Assembly (NCBI GenBank): GCA_035578175.1
Contig: JAQMRL010000008.1
Coordinates: 90,500,541 to 90,564,540 of the forward strand
DNA length: 64,000 nucleotides
Source of the DNA: Catonia carolina
Lineage: Eukaryota > Arthropoda > Insecta > Hemiptera > Achilidae
Direction: 5' to 3'
The position numbers were made by a program, and so were the translations under genes. Below are positions 49,389 to 60,002 of this stretch, one piece after another (within the stretch, counting starts at the first letter, position 1; every line of letters starts with the position of its first letter). The notes beneath the pieces were generated by a model, which was not told the origin of the DNA, searched no databases, and saw nothing but the letters and a program-made list of their open reading frames with translations.

Positions 49389-50166
49389 CAGAATATCTCA
49401 AGAACGGAACATCGTACGAACTTTAAACTTGAAACTTAAGTTACATATCACTACCGGACCCGACACGAACATTTTCATCAAAATCGGTCAACCGGAAGTA
49501 GTAGTTTATTCCAATAATTTTTCACTTTTTTGCGATTTTCTCAAAAACTAGTCCTACGATTTTTTTTTAAATCAACTGGTTTACTACATTTTTTATGCTC
49601 TACAATATAGGGTAGGCGCCATGTTTGCTGAAATTCTGCTTGAGGTCGTTTTTACGTAAAAACATTTTCTTTTTAAGATTGCGGCTTTAATATGCATTTT
49701 AGCGCAAAACGTTATATAATAAAAGTTGTAGAGAATGTAAAATTCAACAACGTTTATTTCAAACATTTTATTGTATAACGCTTAGTTTAGCGGTAATTAG
49801 CGAGTTTCTGTTTTTTTCTCACGAAAACGTGAGAAAAATCGATTTTTTTAACATTTCGGTCTTAGTATGCATTTTACGACAAAAGTGTATATAATTAAAT
49901 TTATAGAAAATTAAAAGATCTACAACTTTTGTTTTGAGCATTTTTCTCTACAGAGCCTAGTTTAGCGTGAAAGCGTGATTTTCCGTATTTTTAAGCCAAA
50001 CTGAGTTCGATTGTCATTTTGCGTCATTCACTCATGATTAAAATAAGGTTTTGTTTTTGAGGTTAGTTTTTGTTTATTTCTAGTATTTTATTAATAATGT
50101 TAGGTTTATTATTAATTATTTGCATTGGTAAGAGAAAGTTGTGTGAGTGTTTCACACCAGATTTTT
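49152..50166 (+). mobile_element. Family A dispersed repeat, copy 7 (reference copy)
   Basis: Best reference for the family: about 1,015 bp including a 100-bp (GT)n tract (49288-49386). The terminal region carries inverted CTTTCTCTTGCC (start) and GGTAAGAGAAAG (32 bp before the end). An internal module of about 140 bp occurs twice in direct orientation (from about 49675 and about 49853). No coding capacity. Confidence 0.85.
49288..49386 (+). repeat. (GT)n microsatellite, about 100 bp
   Basis: Pure GT apart from two GTAT interruptions near the start. Same site in family A copy 7. Confidence 0.97.
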
Positions 50167-51216
50167 TATTTTCGCCTCGTTTTTATATAGGTTATAATAA
50201 TAATAATTTTATAATTAAGTTAGATTTAGTTGACTGAAGAATGTTTATTATTTTCACGTTAAATTTTTATTTTATAATCATTACGTGGTATTTTCTCTCA
50301 TTGTAAAAATAAAACCCATTTTAGCTAGGTAATTGTAATTGTATGGATATAACTATTTGATATTCCTCAGTGTACTGTGTATTGTATACATTGTTTTCTG
50401 TAATTGGGACTTATAATGTGTCCACAGTTCCGTGAAACCTAATTCATAAATCAACCTTACACACGCGCGCGCGCAGCACCCCTATACTTTTTTAGCGTTA
50501 TTGTACAACTTCAGTAGTGAGTCACCTACTAGGCACTTGAATGCAATACAACCATTTTGGTTGTAATTATCTTTATCAAAATTGTTTAATAATTTTCAAA
50601 ATCTATGTATTATTCCTTGAAAAATAAGTCCAAAACACGGTGTCATTGTGACAATCCCGAGTATTTCCGATGTCGGATTTCATTCTGACTGCCGTGGTTC
50701 AATAATATTAATTAATTAATTTAACAATTATTATTATAAATTTAATAATGAATAATATTATTTTTTATACATATAACTTCTTATTACATCTTATTTCGTT
50801 AATCTTATCAGATCATAATATTTTATTAACACTGTCATTTTTATTTTCCATTCTCTTTTTTATTTTGTCTTGTTATCTTTCCACGCTGTAGGTGTGGTAT
50901 CATTACCAATCTCTGCACAAGTTTAATCATAGGCTTATAGGCATGTGTAGTTAGCTAAGTGTTTTTCTTTTGACGTCCCCTGGATTTACGTCCCGATAAG
51001 TAAGTGCAGCGTTTTCAAGGATTTCTATCTGTTGCTGCACTTCTTCAGCTCAAATGTAGGTCTTTCACGCTTCCCTGTTAGTTCCTTTCATGGAGGTTGG
51101 GGTGGCTGTAAGAGGTGAGTGACGACCATCTAAAATAAAATTTATAAAATTAAATAGCACTGAATTTATATTTTTTATTTTTATTATGCTAATAATTGTT
51201 AAATTTATTAACTTAT

Positions 51217-51514
51217 GTTGTTGTTTAGGTCATCAGCCAAAAGGCTGGTTTGAACCTGTAGAGGTTTTACTAAGTAAAACGAGGAGTGAGGTGGTTTACC
51301 GTTGCCTTCCTCACTGAGTGGAAAAGTACGCTTATCAGCATACCGGGCCCTCTGAAAAGCACATATTTTCCACTCTGCAAATAACACCTTCACTTCATTC
51401 ACCACAGGGTCTGGCTGTATAATGAAATTCATTACTTTCAGAGGAGATAACTCTGATTAGTGTCTTTTGCACCTCTACCTCTTCTGTTCTTAAATGATTC
51501 AGTCATTTAATTGG

Positions 51515-51561
<47 letters not shown>

Positions 51562-51854
51562 GTTTAACGTCCGACTGTTCTGCAATTACTGCTAATGCAG
51601 ACGGTGAAGGATGAAATGATTATTTTGTAACGTATGAAAAGATGCCGTGCCTGAATGGGATTCGAACCCAAGACCGCATGATGAGAGGCGAGCACGTTAC
51701 CAACTGCGCCAATGCTGCCGGCTGACCATTTATTAATTTAATTTATAATTTAATTGGCTGACCATGTGATAAGAAACAGAACTATTTATTTTAGCCCTGC
51801 AATGAACAGATTGAGTGTAAATAATTTGACACTCCACCTGTCCGTCATGGGCAG
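51217..51854 (-). mobile_element. SINE-like element, family B, copy 5, split by a family C SINE
   Basis: Minus-strand copy flanked by a perfect 11-bp TSD TATTAACTTAT (51206-51216 and 51855-51865). It is interrupted between 51517 and 51747 by a family C SINE with its own 12-bp TSD. Without the insertion the B element is about 395 bp. It lies within a larger long-inverted-repeat element (50412-52185). Confidence 0.88.
51517..51747 (-). mobile_element. tRNA-derived SINE, family C, copy 3, young insertion with A45 tail
   Basis: On the minus strand the tRNA-like head GCCGGCAGCATTGGCGCAG has an A-box TGGCGCAGTTGG and a perfect B box GGTTCGAATCC. The tail is a pure run of 45 A, seen as T at 51516-51560. 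The insertion is bounded by a perfect 12-bp TSD ATTTAATTGGCT (51505-51516 and 51748-51759) inside family B copy 5. Poly(A) tracts of this length erode quickly, so this is the youngest-looking retroinsertion in the window. Confidence 0.88.
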
Positions 51855-52185
51855 TATTAACTTATAATAATGTAATTAAACAACGGCAGTCAGAATGAAA
51901 TCCAACAACGGAAATGCTTAGGATTGCCACAATGACACCGTGTTTGAGCTCATTTGTCAAGAAATAATACGTAGATTTTGAAAATTATTATACAATTTCG
52001 ATAAACATAATTAAAACTAAAATGGTAGTATTGCAGTCAAGCGCCTAGTAGGTGATTCACTACCAAAGCATGTAGAACGCAGGTAAGGCAGGCTAAGGCA
52101 GGTAAGGGGTTGCTGCGCGTGTGTTTGTGTGTGTATGGGTCGGTTTGTAATCTACGTTCCACGAAACTGTGGAAATATTATTATA

Positions 52186-53452
52186 GGTACTGTTGCAAAC
52201 AATTCAAATGAAATAAATAAATACTTTTCTGGTTATAGAAGAAACAATCAAACTGTTTTAAATCAATACAAAAAAATTATAAAAAGTTTATTAAATTAGG
52301 CAATAACATAAAAATCTATTCACGGGATTCAATCTCTTTTCTTTTTTCTAACTTTTGAGATTTCCTTTTTTGGTTCGATAAGCATTCTTATTTTATATCC
52401 ATACATTTGGTTTATCCCCTTTTCTAAAAGAAAGAATTAAATCTCCCTTCTTATTGTAAAGCGCAGTAGAATTTAGAGGGTTGCAATTGTTGAAGCGAGC
52501 GAAACCAGTAGAAAGATGACGGCTCGTCTGCCTGTGTGGGAATCATGCAAGTGCTTTCCTGTCAACTAACAGGGTTCCTTATGGAATGGTTGGTTGAGTT
52601 TGGGTATGGTAGCCGTATTTATTCACGGTATGACAAGTGCTGTCATCTCATGCCAAGTGCGTGACTGCCGACTTTTTATTAACTTGTAACAGAATGGAGT
52701 TCCGCGTATCGCGTGAGTGGAAAATCACTCTTTCTTTTTCTAAATAACCCCCGTTTGTTCTTGCCATCTCTCTCGTTCTTTTCACTTCTTCCAAATTAAT
52801 CATGCAAACAGAACAAGTTCTACTTTCTTTTGACTACAGCTATTTTGTTTCATTTATACATTCAAAAACATTTTTACATGTTGACCTTAGATTAATACCT
52901 ATATATTTTAAACCGACGTTACTTTGGATTCAAATATACACCGTAACCTTTGCTTCCTATCATAAATTTTATTTATAATTTACTGAATTGCTATGCATCT
53001 AGTTTGCGGTATATTATTTGCAGATTTGTTATTTGGGGAATTATACTCCGCACAACGATTCATTGTAATTAGACTTATTTATTGTAAAGTTTTAGATTAT
53101 TCTTAATTAGTGAATGTTTTATATCATTTCTAAATATACCTTCAAATTTTATTATGAATAACAAAGATTTTATCGTTTTTGCTTTTTTAACGTTTCTATA
53201 ATACAAAGAGAAATTGCTGCAAGCGAAAAAACATCAATGCTCCAATTTCAAGTTAAATAATTGAATTTTCATCTTCATTAATTTTCTCAAGAACCTTACG
53301 CAAACGAAGTCATACTTAAAGATGACATTAAATACAAAGCTGCGATGGAAACCACAATACATAAAAGAATAGCTAGATCTGAAATACATTAAAATGTAAT
53401 GTTGATTGCAAGAAACTCCTCCCTCTCAATCGGTAATAAATTCTTAGGGTAA
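52186..53452. other. AT-rich stretch, nothing recognised
   Basis: A less AT-rich patch at 52490-52700 has no ORF. No termini found. Confidence 0.45.
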
Positions 53453-53795
53453 GGGCACAGTGAACGCTGGTCGCAGGTTGCAGGTACTGATTCACGCTGG
53501 CGAGTGCGCACAGTGGGAACATGTAGTTACGCGCTTAACCTTCATTCCGTTTTCGCTATTCAGCATAAGTTCCAGTAGCAGCAGTGATGATGAATTGTTT
53601 CTAATGGAAAACGTTTACACAAAATTATCATTTAAAGACGATACCGTTAGTGACATTAATAAGAATAGAAAATTGTACGGCGAGTATCAACATCTTTTTC
53701 CGCAAATAAAAAAAGATAGAGACAGGTTTCTAAATACATGAGAATGACTCTGGAAACGTTTAATTTTATATTGTCAAAAGTATAACTTCGTTTAC
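53453..53795 (+). pseudogene. Harbinger-like transposase N-terminal remnant
   Basis: The frame from 53460 has a Ser-rich stretch with SSSSDDELFLMENVY, then NKNRKLYGEYQHLFPQIKKD and DRFLN. After a frameshift it continues as MRMTLETFNFILSKV. This matches the order of PIF/Harbinger nuclease proteins (NxxRxxYGEYHxLYPxLxxDxxxFxxYFRMSxExFxxLL). The start GGGCACAGTGAACGC after TAA looks like a Harbinger terminus with its 3-bp target. It breaks off before the catalytic DDE domain at a 26-bp A run (53796-53821). Confidence 0.6.
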
Positions 53796-54370
53796 AAAAA
53801 AAAAAAAAAAAAAAAAAAAAATGGTGCAAATTGCACAAGTAACCAATATTACCGGATTACTTTTGAGTGATTATTCAGGTAATATGAGTGATTTCTGGTA
53901 TTATTTCTGGTGTTTATTTTGAGGTATGTATTTTGAACATTTTGACTACCGGTATTTAATATTATAAAGCATTGTTTGTAAAAATCTTTAAAATTATTTT
54001 TTATAAACCTATGTTATCATCCAAATACCTCCAATACAAACCAAAATATTTATTTCCTAAGAATGTACAATTATGCAAAAAAACCACATTTCCGGAAAAC
54101 TTAAAGTTGAAGGAATAATTTCACTCGCCTTGCTAGTGAGCTTTATTTTAAACAGATGTTTTTATAACTTTTTGTCAACGTACAAACAAAGTAAACAAAT
54201 ATTGTGATTCAGAAAATTTTAATTTTCAAATAAATGCAAAAAAATCGAAATTTAAAAAAAAATCATCTTCATGAGTTGACTACCCCCTTAAAGGCTGCAG
54301 CCAACTTTAATATTACATGAAGTCAAAAAATTATCAATAAAACTTTTAAACATTAAAATGAAATATTAAG

Positions 54371-54607
54371 CAGGCCTGCGGGCTAGCCCAGTCAGTCAGC
54401 TGGTAGTAAGTCGCTATTATTTGTTAAGTAACACCGTTTGGGCAAGCGACTTTGTATGGTGACCAGCTGACAGCCATCCGTCAACAAACTCTACTGGGGT
54501 TCCTGTTCAAACTCATGCCTAATTCACGTCAAATAATACAGCAAAGCAACGATCAAATTGGGTAGTTGTCAATAGTGTACAGTTCCCGATAACAAATAAA
54601 AGCTAAA
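54371..54607 (+). mobile_element. Dispersed SINE-like repeat, family F, copy 2
   Basis: Differs from copy 1 at only a handful of positions by eye. It ends AACAAATAAAAGCTAAAAAAT, an A-rich tail. The high mutual identity suggests recent activity. Confidence 0.7.
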
Positions 54608-55223
54608 AAATAAAAATAAAAAAAATATTAAGCATTAATTAAAATTAAACAATAAAATAAAACTGGCATTTCTCGGAACATCTCGTTGCAGTGTGTATAA
54701 AGATTGGGTAGCATTACTACTGTTTTAATTAATTAATTAAATTATTCTATAACTCAAAAACTTCAATAAAATTAAAATAAATATAATAACAGTTTTCAGT
54801 AGTATGTTTATTACTTTAAATCGAAAATAACGTTAGTATAAAAATATTTTTTTTGAATTTTGTTCTTATTTTTGATTGACCAATTAAATTTATTGCAGAG
54901 TTATCACTAATTAAAAATTTATTTTATTATTTTAAAATTTATAATTTGTACGTTCACAGAATCGAATGAAGTGACGAAATTGTTTTTAATTTAATTTATA
55001 GTATTACTTTCAGGTCGTTTGTATTAATTTTTTGTTCATAATTAAACAAAACATTTTTATAAAATATATTTATACATAAAAATATATTCTTCTTTACTTA
55101 GCTTGTAAGCGTTCTTTACTTAGCACGCCTTCAAAGCACTTTTTTTTAAATTAGCGTATTGTTCGGTAAACATTTAAAAAATAGGGCAGTCCCATCAGCT
55201 AAAAATCACCAAAAAATCATCAG

Positions 55224-55463
55224 TTAAAAATGTCGTTTTCGTTGTACTCTGCCAACAATTTTGGTAACATATTTTGTCTTCAAGAAACACCATATTCCGT
55301 TTAGAGCAGCACCTCCTCCGATCGCGCACACGGTGTAAAAAAGGTGTAAAAAAGGTACGCCGGTATATAAACTGTAACGTCTAAGTTGAAATACGTTACT
55401 GTGGGTTTTTGTTTCATATCTGGCGCTGCATTTCGGTATGTGTAAATGCTTAACTTTGTTCAC
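55224..55463 (-). other. Unrecognised minus-strand open frame, 79 residues
   Basis: It has a central hydrophobic stretch (GVPFLHLFYTVCAIGGGAAL) that could be a membrane segment. No family recognised and no supporting context, so probably chance. Confidence 0.15.
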
Positions 55464-55789
55464 TGTAAGCTGTCACTATCTGGCGTTTTTCTGTTTATCT
55501 ATTCTGGCCTGATTTGAATTAATATTTTTCTGTCGACTAATTGTACTATCTTCCTGGTTTAAACGTGCACTCTTGTCTGTGAAGTAAAATGGTACGGTAG
55601 TCGTCTATGACCTTTAAAATGTTGCCGATTTGCAAATTTCTTTCTTTTACTTAAAGAATGTTTTTTATACTTTAATGCTGCATTATGATGGTTACTGATG
55701 TTTAATTGTTTTATCTACTGTTTTAAATTATGTTTATCTTTTGTTTTTCTTTAAACTTATTATGATACGTAATTATTTTAAGTCTTTTC

Positions 55790-56520
55790 CGGGTCGGCGT
55801 TTAATTATGGTTCAAGTTTTGGCTTCGTAGCCCCAAATTTATTTTGGGTAAGTTCTCTTTGTTTTGCTGTCGAATATTTCTGGAGATTGCGCTTGTCAAT
55901 TCTGTTTAACTGTAAATTTTAAATTTTGAATCGAGTTATTTTGGCTTTGGCCTGGTTCGATTCTTGCCTTGTTTTTTTGTCTGTTTGTTAGCCTACACCT
56001 TTTAACCTTGTGTGGGTTTCCGTTAAGGTGTTAGGCAATTTAATCTTTTGTACTTACCTTTTTTTGCCTTTGACCTATGTTGACCGCAATCTGTAGAAGT
56101 ATTCTTTGGTCTAATTCTTTCTTTTGATTTGGTTCATTTTGGTTTCTTTTCTTTTCGAAGTGTTACCTTTTTCGCTTTTGACAATGGTCGTTTTTGTCCA
56201 GGGTTCGACTCTGGGGTTCTATTCTGTGAGATTCTGCTTTGGGAACGTTTCCGTTATGGAAGATCCTACTGTATGAGAAGCCTACTCTAGTTTTGGATAA
56301 CTGTTTCGGATAGTCTTGGATAGCAGTGCCATTCTGCTTGTTTGGAGCCACCTGGGTTTGATTCTCGACGTTTTCTGTTCTATAATTTTGTTTCTGCAAT
56401 CTGGTATGTGTCATTAAATATTTTATAAAATGTGTTTTTCGGGCTATGTCGACGATTTCTACTTGACTGCGTCTATGCAGGTCAGGTAGGGCTTCCTGTA
56501 CTATGCATGTCGCGAAATGA
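55790..56520 (-). other. Unrecognised low-complexity region with a minus-strand open frame
   Basis: A minus-strand frame at 56163-56414 (83 residues, MTHTRLQKQNYRTENVENQT start, Gln/Asn-rich) continues in broken frames rich in Gln, Asn and Lys to about 55800. It could be a decayed gag-like ORF1 of a LINE, but no zinc knuckle is visible. Confidence 0.25.
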
Positions 56521-57811
56521 AAATGGTCAACGAATGAACTTGTTTAAAATTTAAATTAAATTTTTTTTTAATATTTAAAAAACCGTTAACAAGTTTTCTT
56601 TCTCATAAGTAATTTCATTAATCTAGAATCTTGTTTTTTTTATATATAATTTTTTTTACAAAATATTGTTTTTCTTCTAAATTTTTTTAATAATTTAAAA
56701 GGCTACCATGGTATGCACATATAAATAAATATAATATTAAAATAAAAATTTGATGCTATGCTACTACGAGACAATGAACTAATTCTATTTAAAAAAAAAA
56801 AAATATTTTTTTTTACCTTTAAATTTTCTGTATCTATGAATTTTCAGTATAAATAGTATCAGTTTTATGTGAACTTAAAGCGATAGCTATTAAAATTTAG
56901 TTATTCATTGAACATTGTATTTTATATTTAAATTTTTTATTTTTTTTAAAAATAATTTTTGCCTGAAGATAATCCATTTAGGTATTTTGTTTGTCTCAAA
57001 TTTAATTATGTCTATATAATAATTTTACTGTATTTCCAAACTTCTTGGATTCATTGTGTAATTAATTTTTTTGAATTTTGTGTTTTTCTTAAGTAATAAC
57101 AATCATATGCAACAACATCTTGTTTTTTGGCTTCCTTATGTGTTTTTGTCAACCCCTGAGCCAACCTATTATTGTGAATAGAGGGGGAGGTGACAAAAGA
57201 AAGGTCTAATCAGAACTGACACTGTAACCAAATGTGTTAAAGTGATATAGAGTAAGATTGTGAGATTATTGACGTGCTCGATTCTCTCGAATTGCTAGGA
57301 TTGGAACGATTTTTAGGAATAGTGATTAGTTATCACTAGTTTACGATTCTCTCAAAACTGTTAGGTATTAGTCATCACTCTTGTTTTTGTCCAAGGTTCT
57401 AGGTCCGCGTATATAATAAATCTAAGAAGTTCGTAATATAGAAATATTTGTTCGCTAAATAACGCTATGAAACTAAAACCAATGTCCAGTGGATGGCACC
57501 AAACTTCGTTAAATGAGAAATTCGTTAAATGAACTTCGTTAAATGGAAGTTTGTAATTGTCTGTGATTGGGTGACGAAGTGATATGAATCATAACTATTT
57601 TTTGTTTCAAAAAGTTTACGGAGCGGTTTTTAACGGAATTATTCATTACTTATTTTTCAAAAGAGTAAATAGGTAAATGAGTTTTTGTTTTAATGTAAAA
57701 TAAAATAAATTATTTTAATTGGCAGTCATCAAATTAGGGTAAGAAAGTGGAAAGATGGATACTCCATGGAAAACAAAATGAACTGCGTGACATTACACCT
57801 GGAGAGACTAA
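56521..57811. other. Very AT-rich stretch
   Basis: Long T and A runs to about 57100. At 57508-57549 the word TTCGTTAAATG occurs three times in close tandem, reminiscent of pogo-type termini, but no element could be delimited. Confidence 0.45.
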
Positions 57812-58069
57812 AAAAATTACGGGAAAAGTTTAGTCACAACAGCAAACGCTGCTGTTCTTACGGCCATAGTAAATTTTCACTATTTAATTCCTAACTCCAT
57901 CATCCATAAGCACCTTCTCTTTCCCCCCATACAGGACTCCATCCACAACACCTCATGGAATCTCCACGAAGCCGGAATGGCTCCAGAAATTGAAGCCATC
58001 CGGAGCATCTACACCAGACCACACCCACTAGCGATGATCCGACAACTGTTGTTCCATAAATTCCTGTAG
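57812..58069 (+). other. Unrecognised GC-richer open frame without an early ATG
   Basis: 85 codons are open to TAG at 58067-58069. The last 59 residues include SWNLHEAGMAPEIEAIRSIY and RPHPLAMIRQLLFHKFL and use more GC-rich codons than the surrounding DNA. I do not recognise a family. It could be the 3' exon of a gene or the end of a retroelement ORF. A TA-flanked MITE starts 40 bp downstream. Confidence 0.35.
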
Positions 58070-58109
58070 TAACGCAACTTTCAGCATAAGTTGAACATAT
58101 AATTGTATA

Positions 58110-58593
58110 CAGGGTGTTTCAGGAGGAATCTACATACTGCACAAGCCTATTCCTCTCATCAAAATAATGAAAAAAGTTCATATAAACATGGGTCCGGAAA
58201 TTCTTCGTTGGCAAGTTATACAGGGCCAAAGATTTCACCTGAAATTCAGCTCCCTCAGTGAAATTAACTCACACTGAAATTTTTAGGGTGTTAATAGAGT
58301 TTATTAATTAGATAAGTTTTATGTAAAATGAACTGATAAATCGTATAAAACCTGTCCCAGAACACTATCTCTAATAGTTTAGGAGAAAATCAGGGTAAAG
58401 CAAAAAAGGTTATGGTTGAAAACACGCTTTTTTGCGTTTGGACTACAATAACTTCGTTAAATTGCCAAAGAAAAATGTTCAATAAAATTTGTAGAGAATT
58501 TTATTCTCAAAAAAAATGTAAATAAAGTCAATAAAAATGGAATATTTTTCTTTTAAATTCAATTTTACTAAGAAACACGCCTGAAACACTTTG
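58110..58593. mobile_element. 484-bp TA-flanked non-autonomous DNA element
   Basis: The left end CAGGGTGTTTCAGG and the reversed right end CAAAGTGTTTCAGG form a 14-bp inverted repeat with two mismatches, flanked by TA (58108-58109, 58594-58595). There is no coding capacity. The terminus resembles those of many insect Tc1/mariner MITEs. Confidence 0.65.
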
Positions 58594-58884
58594 TATATCA
58601 ACGTTAGTCCTTCCCGCCCAGCCAGATATTTGTGATATTGATATTATGGAAAATTTGGTAATTGTTCTGTAATATTATGTTGATATTATTATTAATGTAT
58701 ATATTGGTATTTAGTCCCGCTCATTTTTTTTTTGAATCTGAAACTAAATTTAACTTTCAACGATCCTTCCGTAATGTTTCATTGAAGAAACCTAGCCCCG
58801 TCATTCATCTTCGAATGATCAGGTGGACATCGTCAAATTATCGACTAAATTATCTTCTATCAGTTTCAGGTTTCAGCAAACGCT

Positions 58885-59278
58885 TGTTGTTTAGGTCAAC
58901 AGCCGAAAGGCTGGTTTGAACCTCTAGAGGTTTTACTAAGTAAAACGAGGAGTGATGTGGTTTACCATTGCCTTCCTCACTGAGTGAAAAATTATGCTTA
59001 TCAGCATGCCAGGCCCTCTGAAAAGCACATATTTTCCACTCTGTAAATGACACCTTCACTTCATTCACCACAGGGTCTGGCTGTACAATGAAATTCATTA
59101 CTTTCAGAGGAGATAACTCCGATTAGTGTCTTTTACACCTCTACCTCTTCTGTTCTTAAATGATTCAGTCATTTAATTGGCTGACCATGTGATAAGAAAC
59201 AGAACTATTTATTTTAGCCCTGCAACGAACAAATTGAGTGTAAATAATTTGACACTCCACCTGTCTGTTATGGACAGG
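58885..59278 (-). mobile_element. SINE-like element, family B, copy 6
   Basis: Full-length minus-strand copy of 394 bp with a perfect 10-bp TSD AGCAAACGCT (58875-58884 and 59279-59288). It ends about 400 bp upstream of the tRNA-Lys array. The perfect TSD and close match to copies 3 and 5 suggest a fairly recent insertion. Confidence 0.88.
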
Positions 59279-59695
59279 AGCAAACGCTATAAGTTTAAAA
59301 AAAATTTATTACATATTTTAAAACCTAAAAATAAGAAACCAAATTCCAAAAAGGTTATTTCATAAAACAGGTAACTTGTTTTTAATTTTGTTTGTTTATT
59401 TTTTCAATTTATTTATTATTTTAATACGATGTAACAGATAATTCAAGAATACTAAGTATTTACCAAAAATTAAACATGTTTGTGCTAAGAAATTATAGCG
59501 GATACATACCTTTCCTTCCGTAAATGCATTTCAAACATGCGTTCAACATGTACAACATGAGCTGTTATGGTATACTGTATTGTTAGTGGGTTAACACTGA
59601 CAACTATTACATACTTCTATTTACATTTTGCTGTACTTGTATGTTTACTCAGATGTCTTATTTTTGTAAATATAATCAAGTTTTACTACCAACAA

Positions 59696-59768
59696 GCCCG
59701 GGTAGCTCAGTCGGTAGAGCATTAGGCTTTTAACCTAAGGGTCCAGGGTTCAAGTCCCTGCTCGGGCG
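59696..59768 (+). tRNA. tRNA-Lys(TTT), array copy 1 of 5
   Basis: A complete 73-nt cloverleaf can be folded by eye. The acceptor stem pairs GCCCGGG with CTCGGGC (one non-Watson-Crick position), the D stem is GCTC/GAGC, the anticodon stem is TTAGG/CCTAA around the loop CTTTTAA, the variable loop is 5 nt, and the T stem is CAGGG/CCCTG with loop TTCAAGT. The anticodon TTT is at 59729-59731, so it decodes lysine. G73 is the discriminator base, and no CCA is encoded, as expected for a eukaryotic nuclear tRNA. Internal Pol III boxes are visible: an A box around TAGCTCAGTCGG and a B box GGTTCAAGTCC. There is no intron. All five copies in the cluster are identical over 73 nt. Confidence 0.97.
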
Positions 59769-59772
59769 GTTA

Positions 59773-59779
59773 TTTTTTT
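59773..59779 (+). terminator. Pol III T-run terminator of tRNA-Lys copy 1
   Basis: Seven consecutive T begin 5 nt after the tRNA 3' end, a normal RNA polymerase III stop. Confidence 0.8.
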
Positions 59780-59851
59780 ACTTAAAACTTTATTTTTATA
59801 ATTATATTTCTATACTTTACAATGAAATAGATAATTTTACGTCAATATCTA

Positions 59852-59924
59852 GCCCGGGTAGCTCAGTCGGTAGAGCATTAGGCTTTTAACCTAAGGGTCC
59901 AGGGTTCAAGTCCCTGCTCGGGCG
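59852..59924 (+). tRNA. tRNA-Lys(TTT), array copy 2 of 5
   Basis: Identical in all 73 positions to copy 1, with the same stems, anticodon TTT and Pol III boxes. It begins 156 bp after the start of copy 1, while the following units are spaced exactly 151 bp. The spacer after this copy resembles those after copies 3 and 4 but has diverged at several positions, so this unit is an older member of the tandem series. A T5 stop lies at 59930-59934. Confidence 0.97.
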
Positions 59925-60002
59925 ATACATTTTTATTTATTTTAAATTATAGTAAACAATATTCCTATTCAGTTTTTCCATCGTTTGAATGATTATTATC
60001 AA

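Larger units (their letters stand above)
50412..52185. mobile_element. Long-terminal-inverted-repeat element with arms of about 290-300 bp
   Basis: The left arm 50412-50700 (TATAATGTGTCCACAGTTCC ... CATTCTGACTGCCGTGG) is repeated in reverse complement at about 51878-52185. Matching blocks in order are CCACAGTT, CACCTACTAGGC, CTTGA-TGCAATAC, AACCATTTT, AATAATTTTCAAAATCTA, ACACGGTGTCATTGTG and GGATTTCATTCTGACTGCCG. Inside lie about 500 bp of unique DNA and family B copy 5. No transposase is recognised, and TSDs were not resolved. The fold-back structure suggests a MULE-like or Foldback-like non-autonomous DNA transposon. Confidence 0.8.

Noticed and set aside
51640..51723. Possible minus-strand tRNA with GGTTCGAATCC
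   Set aside because: Part of SINE C copy 3, with A45 tail and TSD.
57508..57549. Triplicated TTCGTTAAATG as a transposon end
   Set aside because: Looks like a pogo-type terminus, but no partner end or TA boundary could be defined.
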